In this document: positions 1 to 7,267 of the stretch, one piece after another
How positions within the stretch are numbered: position 1 is the first letter of the stretch
Layout: every line of letters starts with the position of its first letter
Assembly: GCF_002095485.1 (NCBI RefSeq)
Contig: NZ_MLFS01000018.1
Coordinates: 1-64,000 of the forward strand
DNA from: Pantoea wallisii
GTDB taxonomy: Bacteria > Pseudomonadota > Gammaproteobacteria > Enterobacterales > Enterobacteriaceae
Direction: 5' to 3'
Length of the DNA stretch: 64,000 nucleotides
The notes under the pieces: model-generated
The model's input: only the letters and a program-made list of their open reading frames with translations
The model's database searches: none
Told to the model about the DNA's origin: nothing
Translations under genes and position numbers: made by a program

Positions 1-237
1 GCGATAGTTGCCGCGCGCCAGCTTCGCCAGCCAGCCCGGCCGCTCGTCCGCCGGCAGACGATCGAGGATCGCCACGCTGGTCGCCACATCGTACTCCAGG
101 TTGCCCAGCATCACGGTTTTGGCGCTGCTCATGCGTTCAATCATCAGACTTGCCAGCGTGAGAGTATTCGCCAGCAGCAGCCCGCCCAGCACGATAATCA
201 GCAGACGTGACAGCAGCGATCGCGGCCATAGCCTCAT
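1..237 (-). CDS. Sensor histidine kinase, N-terminal part (cut by window edge)
   Basis: The reverse strand reads an open frame from an ATG at 237 to the window edge, 79 codons. It begins MRLWPRSLLSRLLIIVLGG, a short basic cytoplasmic start followed by one hydrophobic membrane segment (about residues 8-28), then a region rich in polar residues that would be periplasmic. Its ATG overlaps the stop of the upstream OmpR-type regulator gene in an ATGA arrangement, the usual coupling of a regulator with its sensor kinase. The kinase core (HisKA and HATPase) lies outside the window, so the assignment rests on topology and position. The stimulus cannot be told. Confidence 0.75.
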   Translation of the reverse strand, partial: MRLWPRSLLSRLLIIVLGGLLLANTLTLASLMIERMSSAKTVMLGNLEYDVATSVAILDRLPADERPGWLAKLARGNYR

Positions 238-974
238 TGATGCGCCTCTTTGATCACCACCGTGCTCGCCAGTACGTAACCTTCGCTGCGTACCGTTTTG
301 ATGTAGGCCGGTTCACGGGCATCTTCGCGTAACCGCTGGCGCAGCCGGCTAACCAGCAGATCGATCGAGCGTTCAAACAGCTCCGCATCGCGGCCCTGCG
401 TCAGGTTGAGCAGCTGATCGCGATTCAGCACGCGCTGCGGATGGTCAAGAAACACGCGCAGCAGGCGGTACTCTGCGCCACTAAGCGCCACGATCACCCC
501 GTCACTGTCCAGCAGATGGCGCGCGGAGGTATCCAGCTGCCACTCGCCAAAGGCAATGATGCGGCCGGCCTCGGTAATATGTAAATTTGGCGGCAGCGCG
601 CGGGTACGGCGCAGGATCGCTTTGATGCGCGCCAGCAGCTCACGCGCCACAAAGGGTTTGATCAGATAATCGTCCGCGCCCATCTCCAGCCCGAGGATGC
701 GATCGGTCTCTTCGCTGCGCGCGGTAAGCATCAGTACCGGCAGATTCTGCTGGGGATCGCTGCGCAGCTGACGGCACAGCGTCAGACCATCGTCGCCCGG
801 CATCATGATATCCAGCACCACCAGATCCACCTGGCTGCTGCTCAGCACGGCGCGCATCTCGCGGCCATTGGCTGCCCCGGTGGCGCGGTAACCGGACTTC
901 GTCAGATAGTCGGTTATCAGTTCGCGGATATCCCGGTCATCATCCACCACCAGAATGTGATCAACGTGCTCCAA
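234..974 (-). CDS. OmpR/PhoB-family response regulator
   Basis: A 246-residue two-component regulator. The receiver domain (about 6-120) has the acidic pocket DDD at 11-13, the phospho-acceptor Asp55 in VVLDIMMP, a switch Thr in MLTARSEE and Lys in YLIKPF. The winged-helix DNA-binding domain (about 145-240) shows the typical LSGAEYRLL and DLLVSRLRQRL segments and an SEGYVL hairpin. The start is a TTG at 974, preceded by a strong AGGAGG about five bases upstream. It is translationally coupled to the sensor kinase gene that follows. An intrinsic terminator (1001-1028) separates it from the hydrolase gene upstream, so it has its own transcript. The regulon is unknown. Confidence 0.93.
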   Translation of the reverse strand: MEHVDHILVVDDDRDIRELITDYLTKSGYRATGAANGREMRAVLSSSQVDLVVLDIMMPGDDGLTLCRQLRSDPQQNLPVLMLTARSEETDRILGLEMGADDYLIKPFVARELLARIKAILRRTRALPPNLHITEAGRIIAFGEWQLDTSARHLLDSDGVIVALSGAEYRLLRVFLDHPQRVLNRDQLLNLTQGRDAELFERSIDLLVSRLRQRLREDAREPAYIKTVRSEGYVLASTVVIKEAHQ

Positions 975-1000
975 AACAGCCTCCTGTCAGCCACTTATGC

Positions 1001-1028
1001 AAAAAAGACCGGCACGCGATGGCCGGTC
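1001..1028 (-). terminator. Rho-independent terminator after the hydrolase gene
   Basis: Reverse-strand hairpin with stem GACCGGC/GCCGGTC and an 8-base loop, followed by six T. It lies 20 bases beyond the stop of the 1048-2043 gene and upstream of the response-regulator gene. Confidence 0.85.
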
Positions 1029-1047
1029 CGGGTCGTGAATTAATTCG

Positions 1048-2043
1048 CTACAGTGCGGCAGCATCCTCAACGGCCTGCACAAACGCCTGCGGTGCTTCCG
1101 CTGGCGGATTGTGCCCGATATTGCCCGTGAAGGTGCGATGCTGATACTTGCCGCTGAACCTGGCGCGGTACGTCTCCGGCGCCGGGTGCGGCGCCCCGTT
1201 ATTATCCCCTTCGATGGTGATGGTCGGGACGCGAATTGCCGGTAACGTGGCTAATGTTTTCTCATAAGCGGCATATTTTTGCTCGCCTTTTTCCAGACCC
1301 AGGCGCCAGCGGTAGTTGCTGATAGTGATCGCCACCTGATCCGGGTTATCTAACGCTTTGGCGCTCTGGTTAAAGGTGGCATCGCTGAATTTCCAGCCTG
1401 GCGATGCCTGCTGCCAGATCAGTTTCGCGAAGTCATGCGTATGGGCGGCATACCCCTGCTGACCGCGCTCAGTGGCGAAATAGAACTGATACCACCACTG
1501 CTGCTCTGCCTGTGGCGGCAGCGGTTTTTTACCCAGCTGCTGGCTGCTGATCAGATAGCCGCTGACCGACACCAGCGATTTTACCCGTTCCGGCCACAGC
1601 GCCGCGACGATGTCCGCCGTGCGTGCGCCCCAGTCAAAGCCGCCCAGCACGGCCTGTTTGATATTGAGCGCATCCATCAGCGCCACGACGTCCGCTGCCA
1701 TCGCCGAAGGCTGGCCGTTACGCGGCGTCTTATCCGACAGGAAGCGCGTGCTGCCGTAGCCGCGCAGATACGGCACGATCACCCGGTACCCTTTTGCCGC
1801 CAGCGCCGGTGCCACCTGCGCATAGCTCTGGATATCGTACGGCCAGCCGTGCAGCAGGATCACCGCCTGACCATCACGCGGGCCGATGTCCACGTAGCCT
1901 GTGTTCAGTACGCCCGCGTTGATCTGCTGCACGTGGCTGAAGTCGGCTGCGTAATCGTGTGAGGCCGGGGTGGCGGCAAATGCGGTGCTTGCCGCCGTGA
2001 GAACCAGCGTTGCCAGCAGTGTTTGACGTAACAGCGTTTTCAT
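1048..2043 (-). CDS. Exported alpha/beta hydrolase, epoxide-hydrolase-like
   Basis: A 331-residue protein with a classic Sec signal peptide (MKTLLRQTLLATLVLTAAS, cleavage near AFA-A). The mature part is an alpha/beta hydrolase: oxyanion-loop motif LLHGWP near residue 65, nucleophile elbow GGFDWGA where Asp replaces the usual Ser, and a late histidine in GNIGHNPP. An Asp nucleophile is typical of epoxide hydrolases and haloalkane dehalogenases. The substrate is unknown; the periplasmic location is inferred from the signal peptide. It lies 17 bases after a small DUF6130 gene, so the two are probably cotranscribed, and it ends in a clear terminator. Confidence 0.85.
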   Translation of the reverse strand: MKTLLRQTLLATLVLTAASTAFAATPASHDYAADFSHVQQINAGVLNTGYVDIGPRDGQAVILLHGWPYDIQSYAQVAPALAAKGYRVIVPYLRGYGSTRFLSDKTPRNGQPSAMAADVVALMDALNIKQAVLGGFDWGARTADIVAALWPERVKSLVSVSGYLISSQQLGKKPLPPQAEQQWWYQFYFATERGQQGYAAHTHDFAKLIWQQASPGWKFSDATFNQSAKALDNPDQVAITISNYRWRLGLEKGEQKYAAYEKTLATLPAIRVPTITIEGDNNGAPHPAPETYRARFSGKYQHRTFTGNIGHNPPAEAPQAFVQAVEDAAAL

Positions 2044-2060
2044 AATTTATCTCCGGGTAA

Positions 2061-2513
2061 TCAGTGCGGTACGATCTGTACGGGCACGTTGAAGGTGACG
2101 GTTTTGCTGTCGATGGGTTTATGCGTGGGATCGGCAAGAATAATGGTGACCTTGTGCGGCCCGACAGGCAGACCAACCAGAATCACCGGCTCACCGCTGG
2201 TGTCCGCCCAGTGCCACGGGTTGTCATCCACGATGACGTGAATGTGGCCGATGCGCGGCGTGATTTTCAGCGCTTCCGGGCCGAACACCGGCTCGATGCG
2301 CAGGTTTTCTGCCCGATACTGGATAAACACCGCGCCCTTACGCAGCGGTCCGGCCAGCGGCGCATCCACAATTAATCGCGCGGGCGGCTGGGGGTGATCC
2401 AGTGGCGCTACGGCAGCCGGGCCGAGGACGTCAGCAGCGCTCAGTCGCTCCGCCCAGGCGCAGGTCGCAGAGGCGCTCATCAGTAATGTTGAAATAAACA
2501 GTCGGGTTAACAT
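2061..2513 (-). CDS. DUF6130-type secreted protein
   Basis: 150 residues from the ATG at 2513, chosen because GGAG lies eight bases upstream and because it exposes a signal peptide (MLTRLFISTLLMSASATCAW, cut near AWA). A longer frame extends upstream but its extra residues are not protein-like. The mature region contains RIGHIHVIVDD and PWHWAD, with several His and Asp residues, and ends in a beta-rich GPHKVTIILADP segment; this pattern matches what I know as DUF6130, which has no established role. The next gene is an exported hydrolase 17 bases downstream, suggesting a joint extracytoplasmic function. Confidence 0.75.
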   Translation of the reverse strand: MLTRLFISTLLMSASATCAWAERLSAADVLGPAAVAPLDHPQPPARLIVDAPLAGPLRKGAVFIQYRAENLRIEPVFGPEALKITPRIGHIHVIVDDNPWHWADTSGEPVILVGLPVGPHKVTIILADPTHKPIDSKTVTFNVPVQIVPH

Positions 2514-2748
2514 CGCGGTATCTCCATGCATTCGGTTGATGCATACAGAAGACCACGGCAATGTATAGCGGATATGTACAGAATGGCGGGTTATGCAACG
2601 ACGTGTGTGCTGTGTGGCGGGAGATACAGTGTGATACAAAATGGATGTTTACCACGCCCGGGGGAAATCGAAGAAGCATTTTCACAGGCCCGAAGCGGGT
2701 AAATTAACAGGATACGCGGCCCTTCGTCGTTAAAATAATTCGTCCGCC

Positions 2749-3495
2749 TTAACCCCGCAGGCGGCGAAATGATATGGCTCGCAAAGCGGCACGCGCGAGG
2801 GCTTCGCTCGAATCAATTAACGTCATTTCCTGCCAGATTGCGCTGTGTTTTAACAAACTCAACTCTGTGCAAGCCAGAATGATGTGCGTAGCGCCCTGTT
2901 GCTTCCAGCTACTTACGGCATCTGCTAACTGCCGCAGTGATAGTGCAGACACGCTTTTTGTTGCTTTTATCTCGTTGATGCAGTGCGTCAGGAGCTGTTG
3001 GGTGGATGCAGCCACATTTACAATCCCGGCGTGCTGTTGTGTAAGCGCATCTTGATACAGCCTGCTCTGGTACAACATTTGCGAACCGAGCACAACGACC
3101 CGCTTACCCTGAGGTGCAATATGCTCAAGCGTTGCATCAATAATATTAATAACCGGAATAGCTGCGTCTTTGCTCCAGCGCGACCAAAGGAGGTGAGCAG
3201 TATTACAGGGCACAACGGCAACCGTTGCACCCGCAGCAGCGAGTTCTGCAATCGTCGCGTGAATCCAGGGAGAAGGATCACGTTCGCCCAGTTGCAAATG
3301 ACGCCCACGACTGGGGATTTTACTATTATTATCAATAATAAGCCGCGGATACTGCCACTCTTTATCTGCCTGAACCAGGCCATATAGCTGCTGGCAAAAA
3401 TCAAGTGTTGCCCAGGGTGCTACGCCTACGACACCTAAAACTCCTTCATCTTCCGGCCAACTCACATCGTCATATACAGGTGAGATATTAACCAT
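2749..3495 (-). CDS. Aspartate/glutamate racemase-family protein
   Basis: 248 residues, last gene of the seven-gene operon. Both cysteine motifs of the cofactor-independent Asp/Glu racemase superfamily are present: PCNTAH near residue 93 and ACTELSLL near residue 208. The start at 3495 was chosen because it overlaps the stop of the methyltransferase gene by eight bases (ATGGTTAA), as the other genes of this operon do; a longer frame from 3576 lies inside the methyltransferase gene. It could be a true amino-acid racemase, or a relative such as a hydantoin racemase or maleate isomerase. In context it may set the stereochemistry of an amino-acid building block; that is inference. Confidence 0.85.
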   Translation of the reverse strand: MVNISPVYDDVSWPEDEGVLGVVGVAPWATLDFCQQLYGLVQADKEWQYPRLIIDNNSKIPSRGRHLQLGERDPSPWIHATIAELAAAGATVAVVPCNTAHLLWSRWSKDAAIPVINIIDATLEHIAPQGKRVVVLGSQMLYQSRLYQDALTQQHAGIVNVAASTQQLLTHCINEIKATKSVSALSLRQLADAVSSWKQQGATHIILACTELSLLKHSAIWQEMTLIDSSEALARAALRAISFRRLRG

Positions 3496-4192
3496 TTTTT
3501 TGCTCAAAGTGATAAAGACGCAATCGGGTTTCAGGATACTTATTGAGCATATGGCCTTCAGGGAACATATTTTCACTCCTGGTTAAGCTGAAACCATGCC
3601 GCGCAAATATGTCTTCGTATTGCTCAGCAGTTCGATATGTAGCCGAATACTCTGTTTGCAGATACGCAGAATATCGGTTATTGATTTCGAACCTTTCACC
3701 GACCCCCGTACCGTCACGCAATAATATAATACTTTCTGGTTTACTGTAGGTACGCAAGTTTCTTAACAATTGTTCAGCTTGCTCATCATTAAGGTAGATC
3801 ATCAGGCCGGAAATAAAAATGACATCATAACGCTCTGCGCTACAATAATTCTCGGCAGATGAAAGAATGAAATCCACATTATCGATATTGCGTTTGCTGG
3901 CTTCAAGCTTACCAACTTCGATCATCGCAGCTGAAAATTCTACAGCGGTGATTTTTTTTGCGCCCGCATGCTGAAAGCGAAAGGCCCACTGCCCGACACC
4001 AGCGCCGAGATCAAGTACCGTTTTCCCTGTCAGGGCTGGCAACCAGGCAAAAACTTTTTGCATCTCTGTGCGGATTTTAATATCGAGGCATTTTGGATCG
4101 CTTTCCAGGTTTGCTAAACTTTCAAACGACAATTTATTGTAATTATCCGGCCGACGTTCCCAAAAATCTTTCACTTTTTCTGCATCTAACAT
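3488..4192 (-). CDS. Class I SAM-dependent methyltransferase
   Basis: 234 residues. The nucleotide-binding motif VLDLGAGVGQW lies near residue 60, followed by an acidic motif II (ITAVEFSAAMIEV) and a YDVIFISGLMIYL segment, the standard Rossmann-type methyltransferase order. The start at 4192 has the purine-rich AGGTTAGGG upstream and sits 16 bases after the DUF711 stop; an upstream Met at 4264 would overlap DUF711. The acceptor is unknown. It is the sixth gene of the operon, so a methylated amino-acid or glycan substituent is a reasonable guess. Confidence 0.85.
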   Translation of the reverse strand: MLDAEKVKDFWERRPDNYNKLSFESLANLESDPKCLDIKIRTEMQKVFAWLPALTGKTVLDLGAGVGQWAFRFQHAGAKKITAVEFSAAMIEVGKLEASKRNIDNVDFILSSAENYCSAERYDVIFISGLMIYLNDEQAEQLLRNLRTYSKPESIILLRDGTGVGERFEINNRYSAYLQTEYSATYRTAEQYEDIFARHGFSLTRSENMFPEGHMLNKYPETRLRLYHFEQKNG

Positions 4193-4208
4193 TTTATTAA
4201 CCCTAACC

Positions 4209-5438
4209 TTAACGATACGTCCAACGCTCATTATCACCAGCAAAATTGACATCACTTTTTGCAATATTCATAATGCGGCTATTGCAGAGGAAATCATAAT
4301 TAAAGCGTGTAAATTCATTTACCTCTCCGCCAGGAATAGGTAATAAACGCACACCGAGCGGTTTCGTTAACCGCACCGCGAGTGCAGCCGTATCAAGAAT
4401 AATTGCGGTAATATCTTCAGGCAGCGTCGAACCTGGCACCGGGAGCATATCTAATCCACAACCACAAACAGTTGACCACGCATTCAGAGTATCAATGCTT
4501 AATGCGCGACGATTATTTGTGCTCGCCAGGGCATCATCTTCCAGTACTGAGAACATAACGCCATTAAAACCGGTTGCGCGTGCACCACTGATTGCAACTG
4601 CACTTTTGATCGCATTCGTGAGAATGCTGGTTATAAAGAGTGACCCCTGACTTCCACCAGGACGCGCGCCAAGATTTTCAACTAACCTGCCGACAGAAAT
4701 ACTGCCATCCGGAAAAGGTGCCAGTGAGGCATCCAGACCGGCATAGTCAAGCCCTGAATCAGACGCCATCTCATGACCGAATGCATCAATTTCGCGTAAG
4801 CGCGCGCAGAGTCTAAGAATAAACTGGTCAGCAAAGTCCGCCAGCAGCATTTTACCTTCCCGCACCTGCTCACTCAGTTCTAAAGCAATATCGGTAGTTT
4901 CGAGGGCAAAACTAAACTTCAGTGTTTCACCTTCATGCCGGGAAAAAGGAAAAAACGGTGCGTTTGGCGGACAACGCAATGAGGCTCCCAGGCGGAAATT
5001 ATCAAAGCCATTATTACTGCGATGTGCTACCTGCAACATGAAACGGGCAACGTCATGGCTGGCACGAATATTTATACCCTGCTCATCTGCTACCATCATA
5101 TTCAGAAACATACGCGGTTGCCTGAAGAGTAAAGCAAACGCGGCATCTAACCGTCCACGGTAATTATCGCCATGCGTTAAATCCAGCGGTAAGCAAAACC
5201 AACGAATATCAAGTCTTTCAGCCATCTCATTGAGTGAATTTATTCGTGCTGGCAGCGTATAAATCTCATCCTCATCGCGTTCATTCAACGGTGGCAGGGT
5301 TAAACGTAACGTTCGCAGTGGCCAACGACGAGACTGTAGTTTATCAATCACTAACGTGCGAAAGTGCTGTAAACGCGACTCAGAATGCCCGTCGGAAATA
5401 GCGGAATAAGGAGTGCCCAGCGTAATAGCCCGTATCAT
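4209..5438 (-). CDS. DUF711 (UPF0210) family protein
   Basis: 409 residues. Family-like blocks can be read in order: IRAITLGTP at the start, GLDYAGLDASLAPFP near 230, a glycine-rich ARPGGSQGS, GFNGVMFSVLEDD near 295, VCGCGLDMLPVPG near 330 and KPLGVRLLPIPGGEVNEFT near 365. DUF711 proteins have a fold related to glycyl-radical enzymes, but their reaction is not known to me. In many bacteria the gene is paired with a small ACT-domain gene (UPF0237); none is seen here. Its ATG overlaps the preceding nucleotidyltransferase stop by one base (TAATG), showing it belongs to the operon. Confidence 0.85.
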   Translation of the reverse strand: MIRAITLGTPYSAISDGHSESRLQHFRTLVIDKLQSRRWPLRTLRLTLPPLNERDEDEIYTLPARINSLNEMAERLDIRWFCLPLDLTHGDNYRGRLDAAFALLFRQPRMFLNMMVADEQGINIRASHDVARFMLQVAHRSNNGFDNFRLGASLRCPPNAPFFPFSRHEGETLKFSFALETTDIALELSEQVREGKMLLADFADQFILRLCARLREIDAFGHEMASDSGLDYAGLDASLAPFPDGSISVGRLVENLGARPGGSQGSLFITSILTNAIKSAVAISGARATGFNGVMFSVLEDDALASTNNRRALSIDTLNAWSTVCGCGLDMLPVPGSTLPEDITAIILDTAALAVRLTKPLGVRLLPIPGGEVNEFTRFNYDFLCNSRIMNIAKSDVNFAGDNERWTYR

Positions 5439-6109
5439 TAACCGTGATCCTCCTGCATCAGACGCCAGTAATCTGCCAGCGTATTGATTTCATTAAATGC
5501 ATGCTCACCTAAGTCGTGAGCGTAGAGTGCTGTCGTTTTCTGACACGGTAACGTTTGGGCGGCAAACAAATTACCATAACGCAGACATTCCTTATGCCAC
5601 TGATTAAGGAGTGTCATATCACTGACTTTAAACAGCCCCATAGCCTCAGGATGCTCTGCAGCGCGTATCGGTCCCAGATATGTCTCCGCCACGAGGCCCT
5701 GGCGATTTACATCACAATGAATGGAGGTCAGCATGCGATTATGTCGCTGATGAGTCAGTACGAGATTTTCCTCACCGAGATCCATTTCATTGATAAGTTG
5801 AGGAGAAAAAAAGATATCTCCCGAGACAACATACGTGGGGCTGTTAACCTGATTCAGGGCCAATCCCAGACTCATTGCATTATTAGTCGTTGCCCAGTTG
5901 TCATTGATAACGTAGTTCAGATCAGGGTAGGACTCCATAATCTGTAACGCGCCAAAGCCAATGACTACGGTAATTTTTTTTCCATGAAAGGCATCAATAG
6001 CATAATCCAGAATGGTTTTCCGCGTTTTGGGATGGCGAATTAAAACCTTATTTTTACCATCCAGTTGCAGACTTCTGCCGGCTGCCAGAATGATGGCATG
6101 TTCAACCAT
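5438..6109 (-). CDS. Small nucleotidyltransferase (LicC/IspD-like)
   Basis: 223 residues with an N-terminal nucleotidyltransferase signature, IILAAGRS followed by KNKVLI (a Lys after the loop as in CTP-using enzymes), and a VVSGDIFFSP metal-binding segment near residue 95. Length and motifs fit the single-domain CTP:phosphocholine, phosphonate or MEP cytidylyltransferases better than hexose-1-phosphate enzymes, which are longer. It overlaps the SerK-like gene upstream by eight bases and DUF711 downstream by one. I infer that it activates a small phosphorylated compound, perhaps the product of the neighbouring kinase; the substrate is not proven by sequence. Confidence 0.82.
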   Translation of the reverse strand: MVEHAIILAAGRSLQLDGKNKVLIRHPKTRKTILDYAIDAFHGKKITVVIGFGALQIMESYPDLNYVINDNWATTNNAMSLGLALNQVNSPTYVVSGDIFFSPQLINEMDLGEENLVLTHQRHNRMLTSIHCDVNRQGLVAETYLGPIRAAEHPEAMGLFKVSDMTLLNQWHKECLRYGNLFAAQTLPCQKTTALYAHDLGEHAFNEINTLADYWRLMQEDHG

Positions 6110-6491
6110 GATAGCCTAACTCCTGCAGCGAAAATTGACATACCGGCATTGGTACAACGAAATCATGCTTTACCGTTTTATAGGGGTAGATGTCATTGAT
6201 TAACGCGCGCCTCGCCACCTCCTGCCAGTCAAATTGATGATTTTCGCGCAACGATCTTAATGGCACCGAGGCGTAATCAAATCGTACGACCGGCACTCTT
6301 TTCAGTCCCAGCCTGAGCGCGACCTCCATACGGTGCTGCCCGTCCAGTACCAGATTATGTTGTAGATCAAGCGCCAGAGGTTTTACCCATACGCCTTCCT
6401 GAATAATTTTATCACGCAACCATTCAACGCGGCGTGAACTGAATTTTTCAATATGGCGCAATTTTTGTGGTTCAAAAAATTCTACATTCAT
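6102..6491 (-). CDS. ParB/sulfiredoxin-fold protein, SerK/SbnI-like kinase candidate
   Basis: 129 residues forming one compact domain. The phosphate-binding motif VLDGQHRMEVALRLG (near 48-62) is shared by ParB-like proteins. Two further blocks look like the free-serine kinases SerK (archaeal) and SbnI (staphylococcal): an early Glu in LRHIEK, and YPYKTVKHD near residue 103, resembling the FPPKTTRH segment I know from those enzymes. There is no DNA-binding helix-turn-helix domain, so a partition role is unlikely. If the analogy holds it makes O-phosphoserine or a similar phospho-amino acid, feeding the adjacent nucleotidyltransferases. Start and stop overlap both neighbours (ATGA and 8 bases). 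Confidence 0.65.
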   Translation of the reverse strand: MNVEFFEPQKLRHIEKFSSRRVEWLRDKIIQEGVWVKPLALDLQHNLVLDGQHRMEVALRLGLKRVPVVRFDYASVPLRSLRENHQFDWQEVARRALINDIYPYKTVKHDFVVPMPVCQFSLQELGYHG

Positions 6492-7267
6492 TTTAGTGCC
6501 TCAAAATTTTCTAATAATAAAATATATTCTTCAACCGCCTGCCGGTAATGGGCCTCTTCGTTGAAAGATCTTGCAAAAAAATCCGTAATGTCTACAGCAC
6601 GGCAAGGTAAGGAAGAGCGGTGTACAATCCATGGAGCCATGTAATATTGTTGGGTGCTTTTCTGCAAAAATATCTGCCGCAGGCGTCGATCGTTGTCCAC
6701 CTGTTCCGGAGACACACTCAACAAGCCGACCATTTTCATCCAGCCATCAAATGCGGAGTCGTAATGGGGTACATAGGCAATATTTTTTACTGTCGGTTCA
6801 GCTTTACTGGCTTCGACAATACCGCCAGTAAGGCAAGGACTGTAATAACCATGGGTGAGCCAAAAACTCTCACTGCCCATTTCCGCTTGCGCTAACAGCG
6901 GCCACACACGTGGATCCAGCAGAACATCCGTTTCGATAATGGTATAGCCATATTCAGGATTATTAAGCGCGCTGACACCTTTTTCAACGGATAATATATT
7001 TACATCATTTTTATAATTATTATTGTGCGCTAATTTAATATTAGCTTCAGCATAATTCTCTTCAATCCAGCTTTCTATAACTGATGACTGGTGACCTGTA
7101 ACCAGTACGATTTCACGCTCGCCGCATTTTAATAGTTCAGTCAGCAACGTATCCAGCACGGTGATTTCACCGACGGGCAGCAAGCATTTAGGGTAATTAA
7201 TGGTCAGGTGCCCCATTCTTGTTCCCTGACCAGCAACCAGTAATATTGCGGCTCTTTTAGAAGACAT
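6488..7267 (-). CDS. Nucleotidyltransferase of the sugar/choline-phosphate type
   Basis: 259 residues from the ATG at 7267, which overlaps the upstream gene by 11 bases; a longer frame from 7303 has no advantage. The N-terminus reads ILLVAGQGTRMG, then PKCLLPVG, the pyrophosphorylase signature, and IIETDVLLDP supplies the metal-binding acidic residues. It lacks a left-handed helix acyltransferase extension. It is distinct from the second nucleotidyltransferase in the operon (little shared sequence beyond motifs), so two different activated intermediates, or two steps, are likely. The C-terminal part (ITDFFARSFNE) is of a kind seen in LicC-like cytidylyltransferases; substrate unknown. Confidence 0.82.
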   Translation of the reverse strand: MSSKRAAILLVAGQGTRMGHLTINYPKCLLPVGEITVLDTLLTELLKCGEREIVLVTGHQSSVIESWIEENYAEANIKLAHNNNYKNDVNILSVEKGVSALNNPEYGYTIIETDVLLDPRVWPLLAQAEMGSESFWLTHGYYSPCLTGGIVEASKAEPTVKNIAYVPHYDSAFDGWMKMVGLLSVSPEQVDNDRRLRQIFLQKSTQQYYMAPWIVHRSSLPCRAVDITDFFARSFNEEAHYRQAVEEYILLLENFEALK

